Source: Piper betle (Eukaryota; Streptophyta; Magnoliopsida; Piperales; Piperaceae). From it: a stretch of DNA of 64,000 bases. Under the pieces are notes generated by a model, which saw only the letters and a program-made list of their open reading frames with translations, had not been told where the DNA came from and did no database searches. Shown here one piece after another: positions 23,806 through 35,584 of this stretch (the first letter of the stretch is position 1; the number at the start of each line of letters is the position of its first letter). The position numbers were made by a program, and so were the translations under genes. The stretch lies in contig JAURVB010013324.1 in assembly GCA_033002965.1 (NCBI GenBank), positions 1 through 64,000 on the forward strand, in the 5' to 3' direction.

Positions 23806-26477
23806 TGTAAAACCTGCGATCCGAGTCAGGGTTATATACTCGTGAACCGATTAGTTCAGCTGTCGGTTCTGAGTCGAATTAGTTTCAGAACATGTGTACT
23901 AAGCTGAAGCCAGTTGTGTGCATGAGCTATGAGGGTCATGTGTACCCAAGTATATGATAATAAAGTCAGTATAATAGTAGCAGATGAGTTATTAGAATAT
24001 ATGAGAGTGCGCCAAATTTTTTTATTATTTTAGTATTGGATCGTAGAATTATTTTTAGACTAAATAACGCATAAGGATGTGTTACGGGTAGTTTGGGTGG
24101 GTTATTAGTTATAGAACATGTCATTGTGGTATTGTGGCATATATTATAGTTTATAGGATTTTTCCTTATTTTTCTGGATTTTTTCTTAGAATTCACTACG
24201 AGTTAGTTATTATTTTTGACTTGAGTCGTAATCGAGTCAACTATTATTTACAATATTACCAACCACCATTACCCTAGCCTTTTTCTTCACCCCCAAACCC
24301 CGATCGTCACAGTGCCACCCCCTTTGCTTGTCGTCGCCACCACGGCCGACACCATCCAATAGTTGATTGACGTTACCTAGGCCCACCGTGCCATCGTCGT
24401 GTCACCCCGAGCATCCCCAATTGCCGTCGACCTCTACGACGTGAGAAAGCCACTTGGTTGTGCCGTGATCCCATAGCCGATCGGGAGCCGGCGACTGTCG
24501 CCGCCGCCATCCAGTCACTGCCTCAACGTCGCCAACCCTCCCATGACCTTCCCCGACCAGAGCAGAGCACATCGCTGCCAATCTCTGCCGGATCTCGTCA
24601 CCCACCATCGACCGCCCCTATTTTGCCCTTTTCCGGCAAGCCGCTACCTCTGCCGACCATGTTGACATCGTAGACGCGTCAGGCTCGTCGAGCCGATGCC
24701 AACATTACCCAATACCACTACGATCCCGCCAGTAGACGCCACCTCGACCACTGCCGAAAAACCACCAAAACCTGCCAGAACCCTACCGAAAAATCAGATT
24801 CACCGGAATTCGCTGGATCTTCTGAGGAGCTCATCCAGTCATACCTAAACAAACTTCGGACGCCAATGAGCACCGATATTTGAGCTCCGAGGCGCACAAC
24901 GAAACCCTAGCCGTCGCCGATTGTCGACGACAAGAGGTATAATTACCTCCGATTTAATTATTTAAAATTGATGATTATTAGCACAACATGCTTGGATTGA
25001 TTAATTGTCATGATAAATGTCTAATTATGAATGAAGTGATGATTTGCATGAACTGATTGATAGCGAACAAATGTTAGTGATCAAATTAGGTAAATTGAAT
25101 CTGATCATGCTAATTTACAACAATGTAACTTAAAAAAACACAATAAAATTGGTATGAATAGGATGGGTTAGAATTATTTTCATACTAAAGATTGTTGATC
25201 GTGATGGATGATGATGTGTTGGGAGTGTAATGTTCATGTTGATTTGATGCATCATTCAGTTAGCATGATTTAGCTTCTAGATTTGATGTGTAGGTACATA
25301 GTAGGAGCTCGCCAGCTAGGCACGAGGACACGTTTGGAGCTTCTACTAGGTCCGTTTAGGACTCACTTCTGTTTTATGCTCTACTCTATTGTATGTTTGT
25401 TTAATTACTTGCAAGATGGGTTAAGTGGCATTTTAACGGATCCCACTTAATTCGGGTTATTTAGCCGAATAGTTTTTCAGATTAATAACCCTCGAGGATG
25501 ATATTCCTCGAGGATGATTTCAAAAACAAGATCCACCACAAGTTGCCTTCGGGCCTATTATACAAATCCCTTCCTAGGCCTATTTATATAGTTTTGTTAA
25601 GTTTTCAGTGGGATGAGAGATGGTGAAACCGACTTGTACATACCATGAGCGGGTGCACGTGACAGTCAAAGTGGGCTCTGGATTAGTGAGCGGACTGTTC
25701 CATTCCTAAGGGATCCTAACAACTCCGTGTTTGAGTTCCTCACACTCGGAGAACATGGAAGTTTATGGGTACTATTAAGTACAGCGCACGTATGGACTTG
25801 TGGTTCAAAGTGTACTAAAGGCGACTGCCTGAGAGTACTCGACCTTTGTGCTCAAGGCCAAGAGAATTATGGAGGAAAGAAGAGGGCTTAGGATATGCTT
25901 GTAGTCCTCATGAACCATGAAAATAAAATGAGAAAAAAGCCGAGACAGGCATCAGCAAAGTAGTCAGTTAGGGATGCTATTGGGTTTGCAACCTAGTGGC
26001 TCCTCACTACGTGCCCTTTAGAGAGTTTTGGTGAAGCATACGAATGTTTTTCTGCATATGAGAGTTAGCTCTCATAGCTAGTTGATATAATTATATTTTG
26101 GACTAGTAACACTTGTTATTGACGTATTTTTATACTATATGTAGGTGATAATCATTAGTTGGATGTGCTAGCCTGGACAAAGGAGCAACGATGTCTCTTG
26201 CACACATGTCAGATAATAAAATGGTTAATATTTTGTTATCATTTCATTATATTGAAATATAATGTGATATGATATCTGTTGCAGTAGAAAAATTGCTAAT
26301 GATGACATGTGAATATATTGTTTAATTAAATAGTGTTAAACATTGAATATGTATAACAAGTGGGTCAAGACCAAGAAATTGATGAGAAATGTGAAGAGAA
26401 TGCACAGGCGGGTCGAGACCCAAGATTCGGAGTGATTGATACAATATAGATTACAATTTTGTGTGAATGAAATTATC

Positions 26478-26539
<62 letters not shown>

Positions 26540-26836
26540 TATGTTGATTTGACAAGGTGGCCCCTAATTGCACTTTTGGGGGAAACTCTATCTGTTTTAT
26601 CTTTAGAATTTTTATTGATTTATTGCAATTATTGTTGGTGTGTAAATTAGTTTGCATGTCATTCATATAGTAGCATGTTAGGGTTTTGTGTATTCATCCA
26701 TACATGGCGAGTCGTGCCTTCATCTTAAAACGCCAAAAGTAGATCCACACGAGTTGGGTTTAGGTTAGCTGACCTAATCGAGACCAGTGACATTCTGATT
26801 CGGCTCTCAAGTGTGAACCCAATTTAGGGTATTACA
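23806..26836 (+). repeat. 3' LTR (3,031 bp)
   Basis: It starts tgtaaaacctgcgatccgag and ends agggtattaca. It carries the full family order: gttattagttatagaacatg block, GC-rich block (24,240-24,920), gaggtataattacctccg junction (about 24,933), AT-rich block, ggagctcgcc block, ccctcgagg hairpin (about 25,492), then the end block. A (TA)n microsatellite has expanded at 26,478-26,536. Confidence 0.8.
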
Positions 26837-26837
26837 T

Positions 26838-27300
26838 AAACTCTAAAAAAGATATCTTCGAAAATTATTCTCACATCCAATAATTACCTGTTGAAATCCA
26901 ACATATTAGTGAGAATGTGTTCACATCTTCAATTTAGGTTAATTATTTTGAAGAGATGACTTAAATCCATCAGTTTACACTTGGAATTAATTGTTATAGT
27001 TGACAATAGTGCCAGCTTGAAATAATATATATGTATGGATGGTGGATATGGCCTATAAAGACCCCTTCAATAATAATCAAAATGTTATAATCATTGTCTT
27101 AAACTCTGAAAATGATATCTTCAAAAATTATTCTCACATCCAATAATTACGTGTTCAATTCCAACATATTAGTGAGAATGTGCTCACATCTTCAATTTAG
27201 GTTAATCATTTTGAAGAAATGACTTAAATCCATCGGTTTGCATTTGGGATTAATTGTTATAGTTGACAATAGAGCCAACTCGAAATAATATATATGTATT
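26838..27300 (+). repeat. Tandem direct duplication, 263-bp period
   Basis: aaactct.aaaa.gatatcttc begins at 26,838 and again at 27,101. The copies agree closely through cacatcttcaatttaggtta and tagttgacaatag to about 27,037 and 27,300. About 60 bp at the end of the first unit is not repeated. After the second copy, gaagatgaaatttttcgagg at about 27,338 resembles a gypsy polypurine junction, so both may be remnants of a retroelement. Confidence 0.85.
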
Positions 27301-27432
27301 GGACGTTGGACCCATAGGTTGGGAAATGAAATTTTGAAGATGAAATTTTTCGAGGCGGGTAGATAAGGATATCTCGTGAAATGATTTCAACATCTAACAT
27401 CTATCAGAACAAAATCTAGTATATTAATAAAG

Positions 27433-27502
<70 letters not shown>

Positions 27503-28620
27503 TACTTTGGTTAACTATTTTTAAGGGACTCTTACCCTTGTCCACTTGTACTTAGCTAGGGTGGTTACACAAAAACTTCTCAAGTCAACTCCATTCTTTA
27601 GGTTTTCGAGTCAAACTTTATCGATGATTCCCTAGTCCCCACCGATAGATTTTGTGATTAACTTGGGTGAAATGATTATCAAAAAATATTATTTTCCTTT
27701 TAAATTTAGTCAAACCATTATTCTTAAAGTAAAAAAAGTTATATATAATTTGTCAGTTTAAAGTATGAAAGAGAGCAATATCTTCTAACTTCATATAACC
27801 AGTTTATTTATTAGATTGAAAAAATTTCATAAATGACTTTCAGACGGTTTAGAATTGATCCCAGATGGACTTCATTCAATAGCCTGCTAAATTCCGAGTT
27901 TTTAAACTATAGTTCTAATAGCTTAGATGAATATGAATGTGGTGGGTAAACATATTAACTCACGTCCAAGTGATGACCGAACATAATAAATCACCATGCT
28001 TATAACATATGATTCTATATATCTTTCAATGACAAAAGCATTTATGCGAACATATGATTCACGTAGTTAATTAAATGAAACCCACTAACCCATTAATCGG
28101 AAAATAGAGTAAGAATTATGACTAGTGGGACATAGATAACCTTACTCTTTAAAGATCAATATACCTAGCTATCATTGATAATGTGAACGAGCTAAAACAT
28201 TGAAACTCTTGAAGGGTTAGCGAACTCGCCCTCGTCATCCAAATGAACAGGTCTACGTCAAAACTGTGCTTGAAATATTCACACTGCGTAGACTTTTCCA
28301 TTTCCTTTCCAACTTAGATATAACGTTATAAAGATGCACCGAAGTATATATACGTGTTCCTCTCATTTCTCTAGACTGATAAGATCCTTCTTGGCAGTTT
28401 CTTCTCATGAGTGAATGAATTTTCTCCAATCTTAGTCTTTCATTAAACCAATATTTCAAAGTTAACAACGCGTATAATTGATTTTTATTCTCTCTTCTTC
28501 TATATCTTAATATTAATACAAGTACTATCTGACCTTTCTTTGATTAAAGTCCTTCATATTGGGATTTCTTTCAACTTGTGTGTTTGGCACTTTCCTGCCC
28601 ATTACTTCTATGGTCGATTA
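27301..28620. other. Intergenic, upstream of the WRKY gene
   Basis: It contains a (GT)n-(AT)n microsatellite at 27,432-27,500. The rest is AT-rich with no gene. Short frames near 28,253-28,468 show no domain. Confidence 0.6.
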
Positions 28621-28624
28621 ATAT

Positions 28625-28630
28625 TTGACC
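28625..28630 (+). promoter_or_regulatory. W-box (TTGACC)
   Basis: ttgacc matches the WRKY-binding W-box TTGAC(C/T), about 740 bp upstream of the WRKY start codon. Group IIa WRKY genes are commonly auto- or cross-regulated through such boxes. A single hexamer is weak evidence. Confidence 0.4.
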
Positions 28631-28680
28631 GATGGATGCAAATACCAACAATCTGCGTTGATTTTTTTGTGTATGGGTAC

Positions 28681-28686
28681 TTGACC
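28681..28686 (+). promoter_or_regulatory. W-box (TTGACC), second copy
   Basis: A second ttgacc lies 56 bp after the first. Two closely spaced W-boxes are more suggestive than one of control by WRKY proteins. Confidence 0.4.
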
Positions 28687-29239
28687 TATCTTCTCTTGGA
28701 GTCACATCAAAGTGGTTGGATTGGCTGCCTTCTCAAATAAATCCTAACGTTTTCACATTAAGACTAGTACTCGTGATACACACATCTCCCAAATACAAAA
28801 AAAGTGACCAAGACTTTCTTCATTTTTAGTTCACTAGGGTAACCTGTAAAGTACCCGTACTGATTATGCAACCCCAGCTTTTTCTTGATATTTTCTGTTG
28901 TGTGAAGGTCTCGATGTGAAAAGAGTCAATTAATTGTACGTTGCTTAGTTGCTCATGGTCATATATTATTAATGTAAAGATGAATTGAGATAAGAATCAT
29001 GATTCACTGTACAAACTTTCCACATAACAAAACAAAGTGGACAACTTGTGTTTACAACACTCTCTTGATCCTTTTCTCATCCCTTCCATGCCAACTACCT
29101 TGCCCCTTGCAACACGCCGCGAAAACATACAAAGACTCCCAAAGTCTAGACGACGACTGATATCACTCTGACGTTGCATGGTGACGCCAGTCCTCATACG
29201 CATGCAAATGTTGTCATCACAATGAGTCACGGTTTGTGG

Positions 29240-29247
29240 TATATATT
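29240..29247 (+). promoter_or_regulatory. Candidate TATA box of the WRKY gene
   Basis: tatatatt lies about 120 bp before the ATG at 29,368. The spacing fits a short 5' leader. AT-rich surroundings make chance matches common. Confidence 0.35.
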
Positions 29248-29367
29248 TAGCATCCATTCTTCTCAAAAAAATAGTTTTCAGGTACCAATTACCATTCACT
29301 TGATCTTCTCTATTTTTTCTTATTTTCTGGCAAAGAAAATATCAAAGAGAATTAATTTGTTGGTGGT

Positions 29368-32204
29368 ATGGATCTTGCAGTTGATCTGAATGTATGTAAG
29401 AGTTTTCAAGAGAGGCAAATAGATCATGCATGTTTTATTTTCGTTTAAAACTGTTATTTATGACATCTTAACATCATTGGTTGTTGTGGCAGGCTAGCTA
29501 CCAGTATGAGGAAAACGGGGATGCCAACAACATGGATGTTGAAGATGATACTGTCTTCTACGATTCAAAGGTGAAACCAGGCCATAATTTTTGCATCTGG
29601 AAAACCTTTCGTCGCTAGTTTGATTCTTGGGCTTTTCTTTTTTCTTCTTTTTTACCATGCAAACTAGCTAACTGGCTATGACTTCAGTGAATATACCATA
29701 TTTGCATGCATTTTTTATTTTATGTAAAATCATCAATATTGATTTGAATTCAAGCTATACGGTTACCATTTTCTGCAAGGTCATCGATCAAAACCCAATT
29801 TGTAAAAATTTACATTTAATCTCATCAATATTGATGGCACTTTATATACTGTGATTATCTAAACTAATGGAATTTGTTGTACTTCGATGAAATATTTCAT
29901 TTTTTCTTCTCTGAATTAGCAGGAACAACTACCATAATACAATTCATTCATTCGTCAGTGTTACTAATCCGGATTATCATTTTGGAAAGGCATGATAAAC
30001 AATCATGTGATAGTTGTCCAATGAAGCTGACCTAGTGATTAGTACTGATGCTCTCAACCTTAATGTAAGAAGCAACATATTTGGTACTTATCTATTGGGT
30101 GTATGCTGGTTTTTGTAGGTAAAAACCATTGGAGCAGAATTGAAGCGTTTGCGCGAAGAGAACCAAAAACTACAGATCCTACTTGAAGGAATGAAGAACA
30201 GCTGCAACCTCATTGAATCCCACTTAAAGAGAAAATCTTCATGTGACTATAGTTTTGTGACTGACCCATGTAATGCAAGGGCTAGCCCAGATTCAATAAA
30301 GCATCAATCAAGCATTAATCCTTGGAAACCCAACTCTTCCCAAGTGTTCATAAAAATTAATCCATCAAATGAGAAGTTGGTGAGTAATCTATTTGATATC
30401 CTCTGAACTGCAATATGATGCTTCCTGCATTCTCCTAACTTAGTGATCCTATTCAATGGTGTAGACAGTTAAAGATGGCTATCAATGGAGAAAATATGGC
30501 CAGAAAGTCACAAAGGATAACCCTTCACCAAGGGCCTATTACAGGTGTTCTGGCCCTGGATGCCCCGTAAAAAAGAAGGTAATGCACATTATAACCCTTT
30601 CTGTTTCTGCTTGTCCCCACACTTCTCGTTCAATCATCTGCGATGTTTAGGATAAAGAATTGCATAAGACATGAGCAGACACAGGTAAGAAGATGGTAAT
30701 CCTAAAAATGATGAAGATTAGTACAAGTCAACAGATACAAACTGGGTACTCTTGAAGGAATTTTTCTTTCAGAGTTTGCCATGATCATAAGAAACATTCC
30801 ACATAAAAATTTGTTGTATTGATATATATTTGTATATAATGTATACAAAAACTACTATGACTCACATCCATGTTCCTAATTATACCAACTAATTAATTAT
30901 TCTTATAACTTTTCTTTAAGAAACCGCAGTAACGTGGATAAGGTTTTCTCAAGGTGTAAACAAAGAGGAGTTTTTAGCGGCTTGTTTAAGTAGCCACCAA
31001 TCAGTTTCCGGAATTCCCTTTTCGTAATTTTGTGACCTTTAATGTAATTTCGTAATTTTCGATGATATTTTCGGAATTTTTTGCAAGATCTTACCTTGAA
31101 AAGAAGAAGATTCGATCAGTGACAATTTAGGTGGCACCAATGTCTCTTTCGGCCACGGATTTTGACGAGAGGAGAAATCAATCCCGTGTTAAACGTATTC
31201 CACAAAATTTGGGCCAATATTGAAGTGTCCAATGGTGTTGGTTACAAAACCATTCATGGAGTTGCCACTACAAAAAAACAATGGAATTGAGTCAAAGTGG
31301 GGAGTTGAGGAAAATGAAGTCTTAAAATATTGTTTCCCTCATAACCAACTTAACCTAAATCTTAAATAAAAACTATTTAAGTCAAGCAGTGTTTTTAAAA
31401 CCGAACCGAACCGGCCGGTCCGACCAGGTATACGAGGTATGAACTTCAGTCCGGTCCGAGTCACCACGTGAAACCGCATATACAATCGAAGCCAGTTTTT
31501 AAACCAGGTTTTTGCATAAAACGGTGGTATTTTCTGAATATCACCCTTTTTTTCTGATTTTCATGCAATAAATTGATTTTTGTGGGTGCATATAGAGAGA
31601 GAAGAGAGGGGTATAAGTTTGTTTTGGGAGCACGTGGGACTAACACGGTGGTTAAACTTTTATGGTGGTTGAATTAACACGTTGAATCTGGTTCAACCCG
31701 ATATTATTTGGTTAACCCAAGTGTCTCGTGTGCCTGTCAAAAATCAGGATGGAAAATGGTACGATTTTTTTAAAAATTAAAATAATGTAATCTTCCTTTA
31801 ATAGATGTATCTATTAAAATTGAGAATTTCTTGTGAAGGTGCAACGATGTGCTGATGATAGATCGGTATTGGTGGCCACATATGAAGGGGAGCACAATCA
31901 TCCCTCTGTGAGCGACAAACTTCGTCATGTCCGGGCCTCTCTTCCTCTTGGCTTTCTGGGTTTTCCATCGCCTGATTCTCTTTCCACATCTTCAACTGCT
32001 CATGAATTGCCATCTACAATTCCTGTTGATGGCCAGGGGAGTGTATGGGTTCATCTTGATGATGAAGAAAGTGGTACCAATGTAAAGATTAAAAACATGG
32101 AGGAGCTGGTGACTAAATTGTCTAGAGACCCAAACTTCACTCAGTCCTTAGCTGCTGCAGTTGCACAATCCCTCAGCAGTAATGTTGTACCATTTAAAAT
32201 ATAA
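29368..32204 (+). CDS. WRKY transcription factor, group IIa (WRKY40-like), five exons
   Basis: Exons read from the sequence: 29,368-29,391, 29,493-29,570, 30,119-30,379, 30,465-30,578 and 31,839-32,204. All junctions are GT-AG and in phase 0, giving 280 residues. A leucine zipper lies at about 35-59 (I38, L45, L52, M59 spaced by seven). The WRKY domain has WRKYGQK at 129-135, zinc ligands C149, C154, H178 and H180, and the TYEGEHNH end. The intron inside PVKKK|VQR is the VQR-type intron of groups IIa/IIb. The zipper, VKKKVQR and [15 protein letters not shown] point to IIa (relatives of WRKY18/40/60), which act in the nucleus in defence and ABA signalling by binding W-boxes. The first cysteine pair is spaced C-x4-C, whereas IIa proteins usually have C-x5-C. 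Exon 1 (8 codons, MDLAVDLN) is the least certain part; an alternative upstream exon is possible. Introns 1, 2 and 4 are 101, 548 and 1,260 bp; intron 3 is 85 bp. Confidence 0.9.
30579..31838 (+). other. Intron 4 of the WRKY gene, enlarged
   Basis: This is a 1,260-bp VQR-type intron within the WRKY domain. It contains repeat-like sequence at about 31,385-31,720 (aaccgaaccgaaccgg, then ggtttt/aaccag words) that looks like a decayed insertion. No terminal repeats or target duplication could be fixed. Confidence 0.6.
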
Positions 32205-32869
32205 TGTAGTTTGTCATTAGGGAAAGAAGTAATCTAGTTGCTGTTGGATTAGAAATGAAATATTTATATGAGATGATATCATTTCCTTGTCAGCTTTTTT
32301 GTTTTTTTAAATCAATTAAATTTACCTAATTTTAATTGCATGCTATATGTTTAATTTGTTCATTAATACTCTAAATTTGGTTCACTAGAAAAACTGGACT
32401 GAGATATTATTATTATTTCCAAACAAGTCTTGAACTAGTTAATCATACAAGACTAGTCATTATTGTTGCCGAAGTCTTCATTGTGGGCACCACCACCATC
32501 GCTATTGTCGTCCAAAGATTAAACTTATTTAATTGGAAACAATAAAGTAATACAAAATTACTTACCTCCTATATGCACCAGAAAAAATGAACCTCATGAT
32601 CTATATAAACTCACAAATAAAAAATTATCTAATTCCACGGGTTAAGCTAGACCATCAGAGTTATCTTACACAAGAAAACTGTCTCATTCTAAACGAAGAC
32701 ACATATGTATTGAATATGAAACTAACTAATTAAATGATCTTACAATGGGACCACCTAAATTTGTTTTTTTCAACGATTAATTTTGACAATTTTTTTCCAG
32801 CCGATCGGCTGCCAAACGACTATCTAAAGGTCTACTGATCGTCCACTTAAACTAGTGTTTAGGTCTTTG
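32205..32869. other. 3' flank of the WRKY gene
   Basis: The 3' UTR probably ends within the first 100-150 bp; an aatgaaatatttatat stretch near 32,250 could act in 3'-end formation. The rest is AT-rich with no feature up to the first solo LTR. Confidence 0.5.
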
Positions 32870-35369
32870 TGTAACACTCACGACCCGAGTCAGGGTTTTA
32901 TAATCGGAACCAATCGGTTTGACCATTATTTTTAATTGAGCCAGTTTCAGAATACGCTTGTTGAGCATAGGTCGGTCATATATTATGAGCCATGAGGGTC
33001 ATATATACCTAAATTATATAATGATAACGTCAGTAACGCAATAGTAGAATGAGTTATCAAAGAATATGAGAGTATGCCTAAGCTTTTTCTATTTTTAGTA
33101 GACCATAGAATTAGAATTACGTTGTTTATTGCGTTGAAATGTGTGATTTATTATTTTTGTATTAGGATTAGAGCATGTCATTCACTTAGACATGATTATT
33201 TTATTTTATAGTATTTTATTATATTTTATTTTATACTTTTCAAAATTTATTTATTATTATTAAATCGAATCGAAAGCGAGTCAATGTTTTATTTACAAAA
33301 CTACCCCCGTGGATTACTGATCTTTCTTTCGCTATTTCTCCCCAAACCAAACCACCTTACCACCACTCTCCTAACGTTGCCACCGCCAGCAACCAATGTC
33401 ACCGACCACCCCCTTCTCTCTTCCCTCCTTCCTTTTCCCTGTTTTCCCTTGGAGGTTGACCACCCACCTGCCCTACCTAATGCCTTCCCCTATCTTCTTG
33501 GAGTGCCATTGCCACCTTACTGCTTCCTGTCGCCACTACATCCCTCATCCCAACCAACTCCCTCCCCGACCAAGCCCTTCCCCTCCTTCCCCTTCCCATC
33601 CTCCCTATTTGCCCGGCTGCCGCGGCAGTGGCAATCCGCCACCACCGCAGGCCAATTTCCTACAGAATCGCCGCCTCCTCCTCTTACCCTCCTAGCCTAG
33701 CCCTAGCCTCCCTCCTCCTCGCCGATTTCAGCCACGACCGCCACCCTCCGCCACCATGGCCTCGTCGTCGTCAATTCAAGTCCAAATCATCATGAGATTC
33801 TTTTCACTTCTCAAATTTTAAATTTTAAATTTATTTTAATCATTATACCTATCATTTATAATTTTAAAAAAAATTCATATTTTTGTTAACATGTTAATTT
33901 TGAAATTTTTGATAATTATTTGTTAATTAAATTTTTTTATGTAATTAAGAATTGATAATAATTAATGATAATTCGAATTAGTTGATTGTGAAATTAATTA
34001 TGTACGGATGATGTTTGAAATTTTGATAGTTGTATATTAGTATTATAACTATATTAGTTAATTATTAGTGATTAGGAAGTTAATTAATAATAGAAATTAG
34101 ATGCGGAATAGCATAATTAGGATTAGTAAACTTAATTAAGGGTAAAATATCATAAGTAGGATTACTAGCTGATTAATCATCATTAGTGTTACTAATCTAA
34201 TTTAATGGGGATTAGCATGAAATGATGATAAGTTCAAGAATTGTGACATAGTCACCTAATTAAAAATAATGACACGAAGATTTTTAAATTGTTAATTGTT
34301 AATTTAATTCATTTGTTGATTGCTTGATATAGATGTTAGTAATTATAGTATTCATAATTTTGTAATGATTCACATGTTTCCATTTCATTCATGCATTATA
34401 TAGCTAGCTTGGGAGTTAGTATTTAGTTTTGATGTGTAAGTATAGAGTAGATGCTCACCACCTAGGCGTGTGGCCTCACTTGGAGCTTCTACCAAGTCCG
34501 TTTAGGATTTGTTCCCTGCTTTTCGCTTTACTCTATTGTGATTTATTTTACTGATTGCAAGATAGGTTAAATGATGTTTTATTGGAACCCACTTAATACG
34601 GGTCATTTAGGTGATTGTTTTCTGCATTAATAACCCTCGAGGATAAGATCCATCGAGTCTAATTTTGAAAATAAAATCTACCTCAAGATGCCCTTCGAGC
34701 CTATAAAATTAAATCCCTTATCAAGTCTATATATTTTTTTATTAAGTTTTTAGTGAGACAAGAGAAGGTGAAACTGACTCACATGTACAATGAGCGGGTA
34801 CACGTACTAGTCACAACAGGCACAATATGTTGGATTGTAGTGTTTTGAGTATGATGTATCAGTTAATAATGCAATGTTTGGTGTTGAAATTACTGAATAA
34901 TGTTGAAATGATATAATAGCTATATCAGATGAAATCCGCAGATGGGTCAATACCAAATTTATGAACATGATATTGTGAATATGATAAGTATGACAATTGA
35001 AATGAACAAAGGGTCAAGACAATTTATGATTATAGTTGTGTTACGTGTGATGCTTAGATATATATTTATATATTATTATTTTGATAGGTTAGCCCCTTAT
35101 TACACTTTTAGGAAAAATGCTATCCGTTTAATTTTAGAAATTTTACCAATTTTATCGTGATTATCTTTGCGTGTGAATTGTTTGTCATGTCATTCACATA
35201 GCATCCTCTTAGGGTTTCTTGCATCGCATGCATACATAACGATAGTTATCTTCCATCTTAAGACATCAAAAATAAATTCATTCAGGTTGCGTTTGGGTTG
35301 ACCGACTTAATCAATTAACCCGTAACATTCTGGTTCGGTTCAAGAGTGAACTGAATTTTGGTTGATACA
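32870..35369 (+). mobile_element. Solo LTR, 2,500 bp, target duplication ctttg
   Basis: It starts tgtaacactcacgacccgag (32,870) and ends ttggttgataca (35,369), and it is flanked by ctttg at 32,865-32,869 and 35,370-35,374. It carries the whole family order: conserved ttagttat..catgtcatt block, GC-rich block (33,300-33,780), AT-rich block, ctcaccacctaggc block, ccctcgaggataagatcc near 34,637. No internal region and no second LTR are present, so it is a product of LTR-LTR recombination. The frame at 33,284-33,700 is Pro/Leu-rich repeat sequence, not a gene. Confidence 0.85.
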
Positions 35370-35584
35370 CTTTGATCCCTCTTTGGTAGCAAACCACTAA
35401 CCAAAGTTCCTCCCCAATCTTCACCGAACTATTGTTGCAAAACCCGTGATTCGAGTTAGGGTTTTATAGTCTGAACAGGTCAGTTTGACTGTTATTTTCA
35501 GTCGTGTCAATTTCAAAACACGCGTACCAAACCGAAGCCAGTCTTTTGTTATGAACCATGAGAGTCATGTGTGCCCAAGTATAT

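Larger units (their letters stand above)
16858..26836 (+). mobile_element. Decayed long-LTR gypsy element (Tekay/chromovirus-like)
   Basis: The order is 5' LTR (16,858-20,008), a degenerate primer-binding site, an internal region with no intact frame (20,009-23,805), a polypurine tract and a 3' LTR (23,806-26,836). The sequence gaggatgaaatttttataag followed by gaggg before the 3' LTR is the typical 3' junction of Tekay/Del-type plant chromoviruses. The internal region is only 3.8 kb and I could not read a coherent Gag or Pol from it. The two LTRs agree well over their last 1.5 kb, but their first halves are different sequence. No 5-bp target duplication is visible (atata on the left, taaac on the right). 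Together these suggest a recombinant between two insertions. Confidence 0.7.

Noticed and set aside
28540..28740. 66-codon plus frame upstream of WRKY as a possible upstream exon
   Set aside because: No similarity to WRKY N-termini and no clear donor leading in frame to exon 2.
31385..31720. A MITE in WRKY intron 4
   Set aside because: Repeat-like accgaacc sequence is visible, but I could not find matching terminal inverted repeats or a target duplication.
33284..33700. 138-codon Pro/Leu-rich frame next to the WRKY gene
   Set aside because: Part of the GC-rich block of a solo LTR with clear ends and target duplication.
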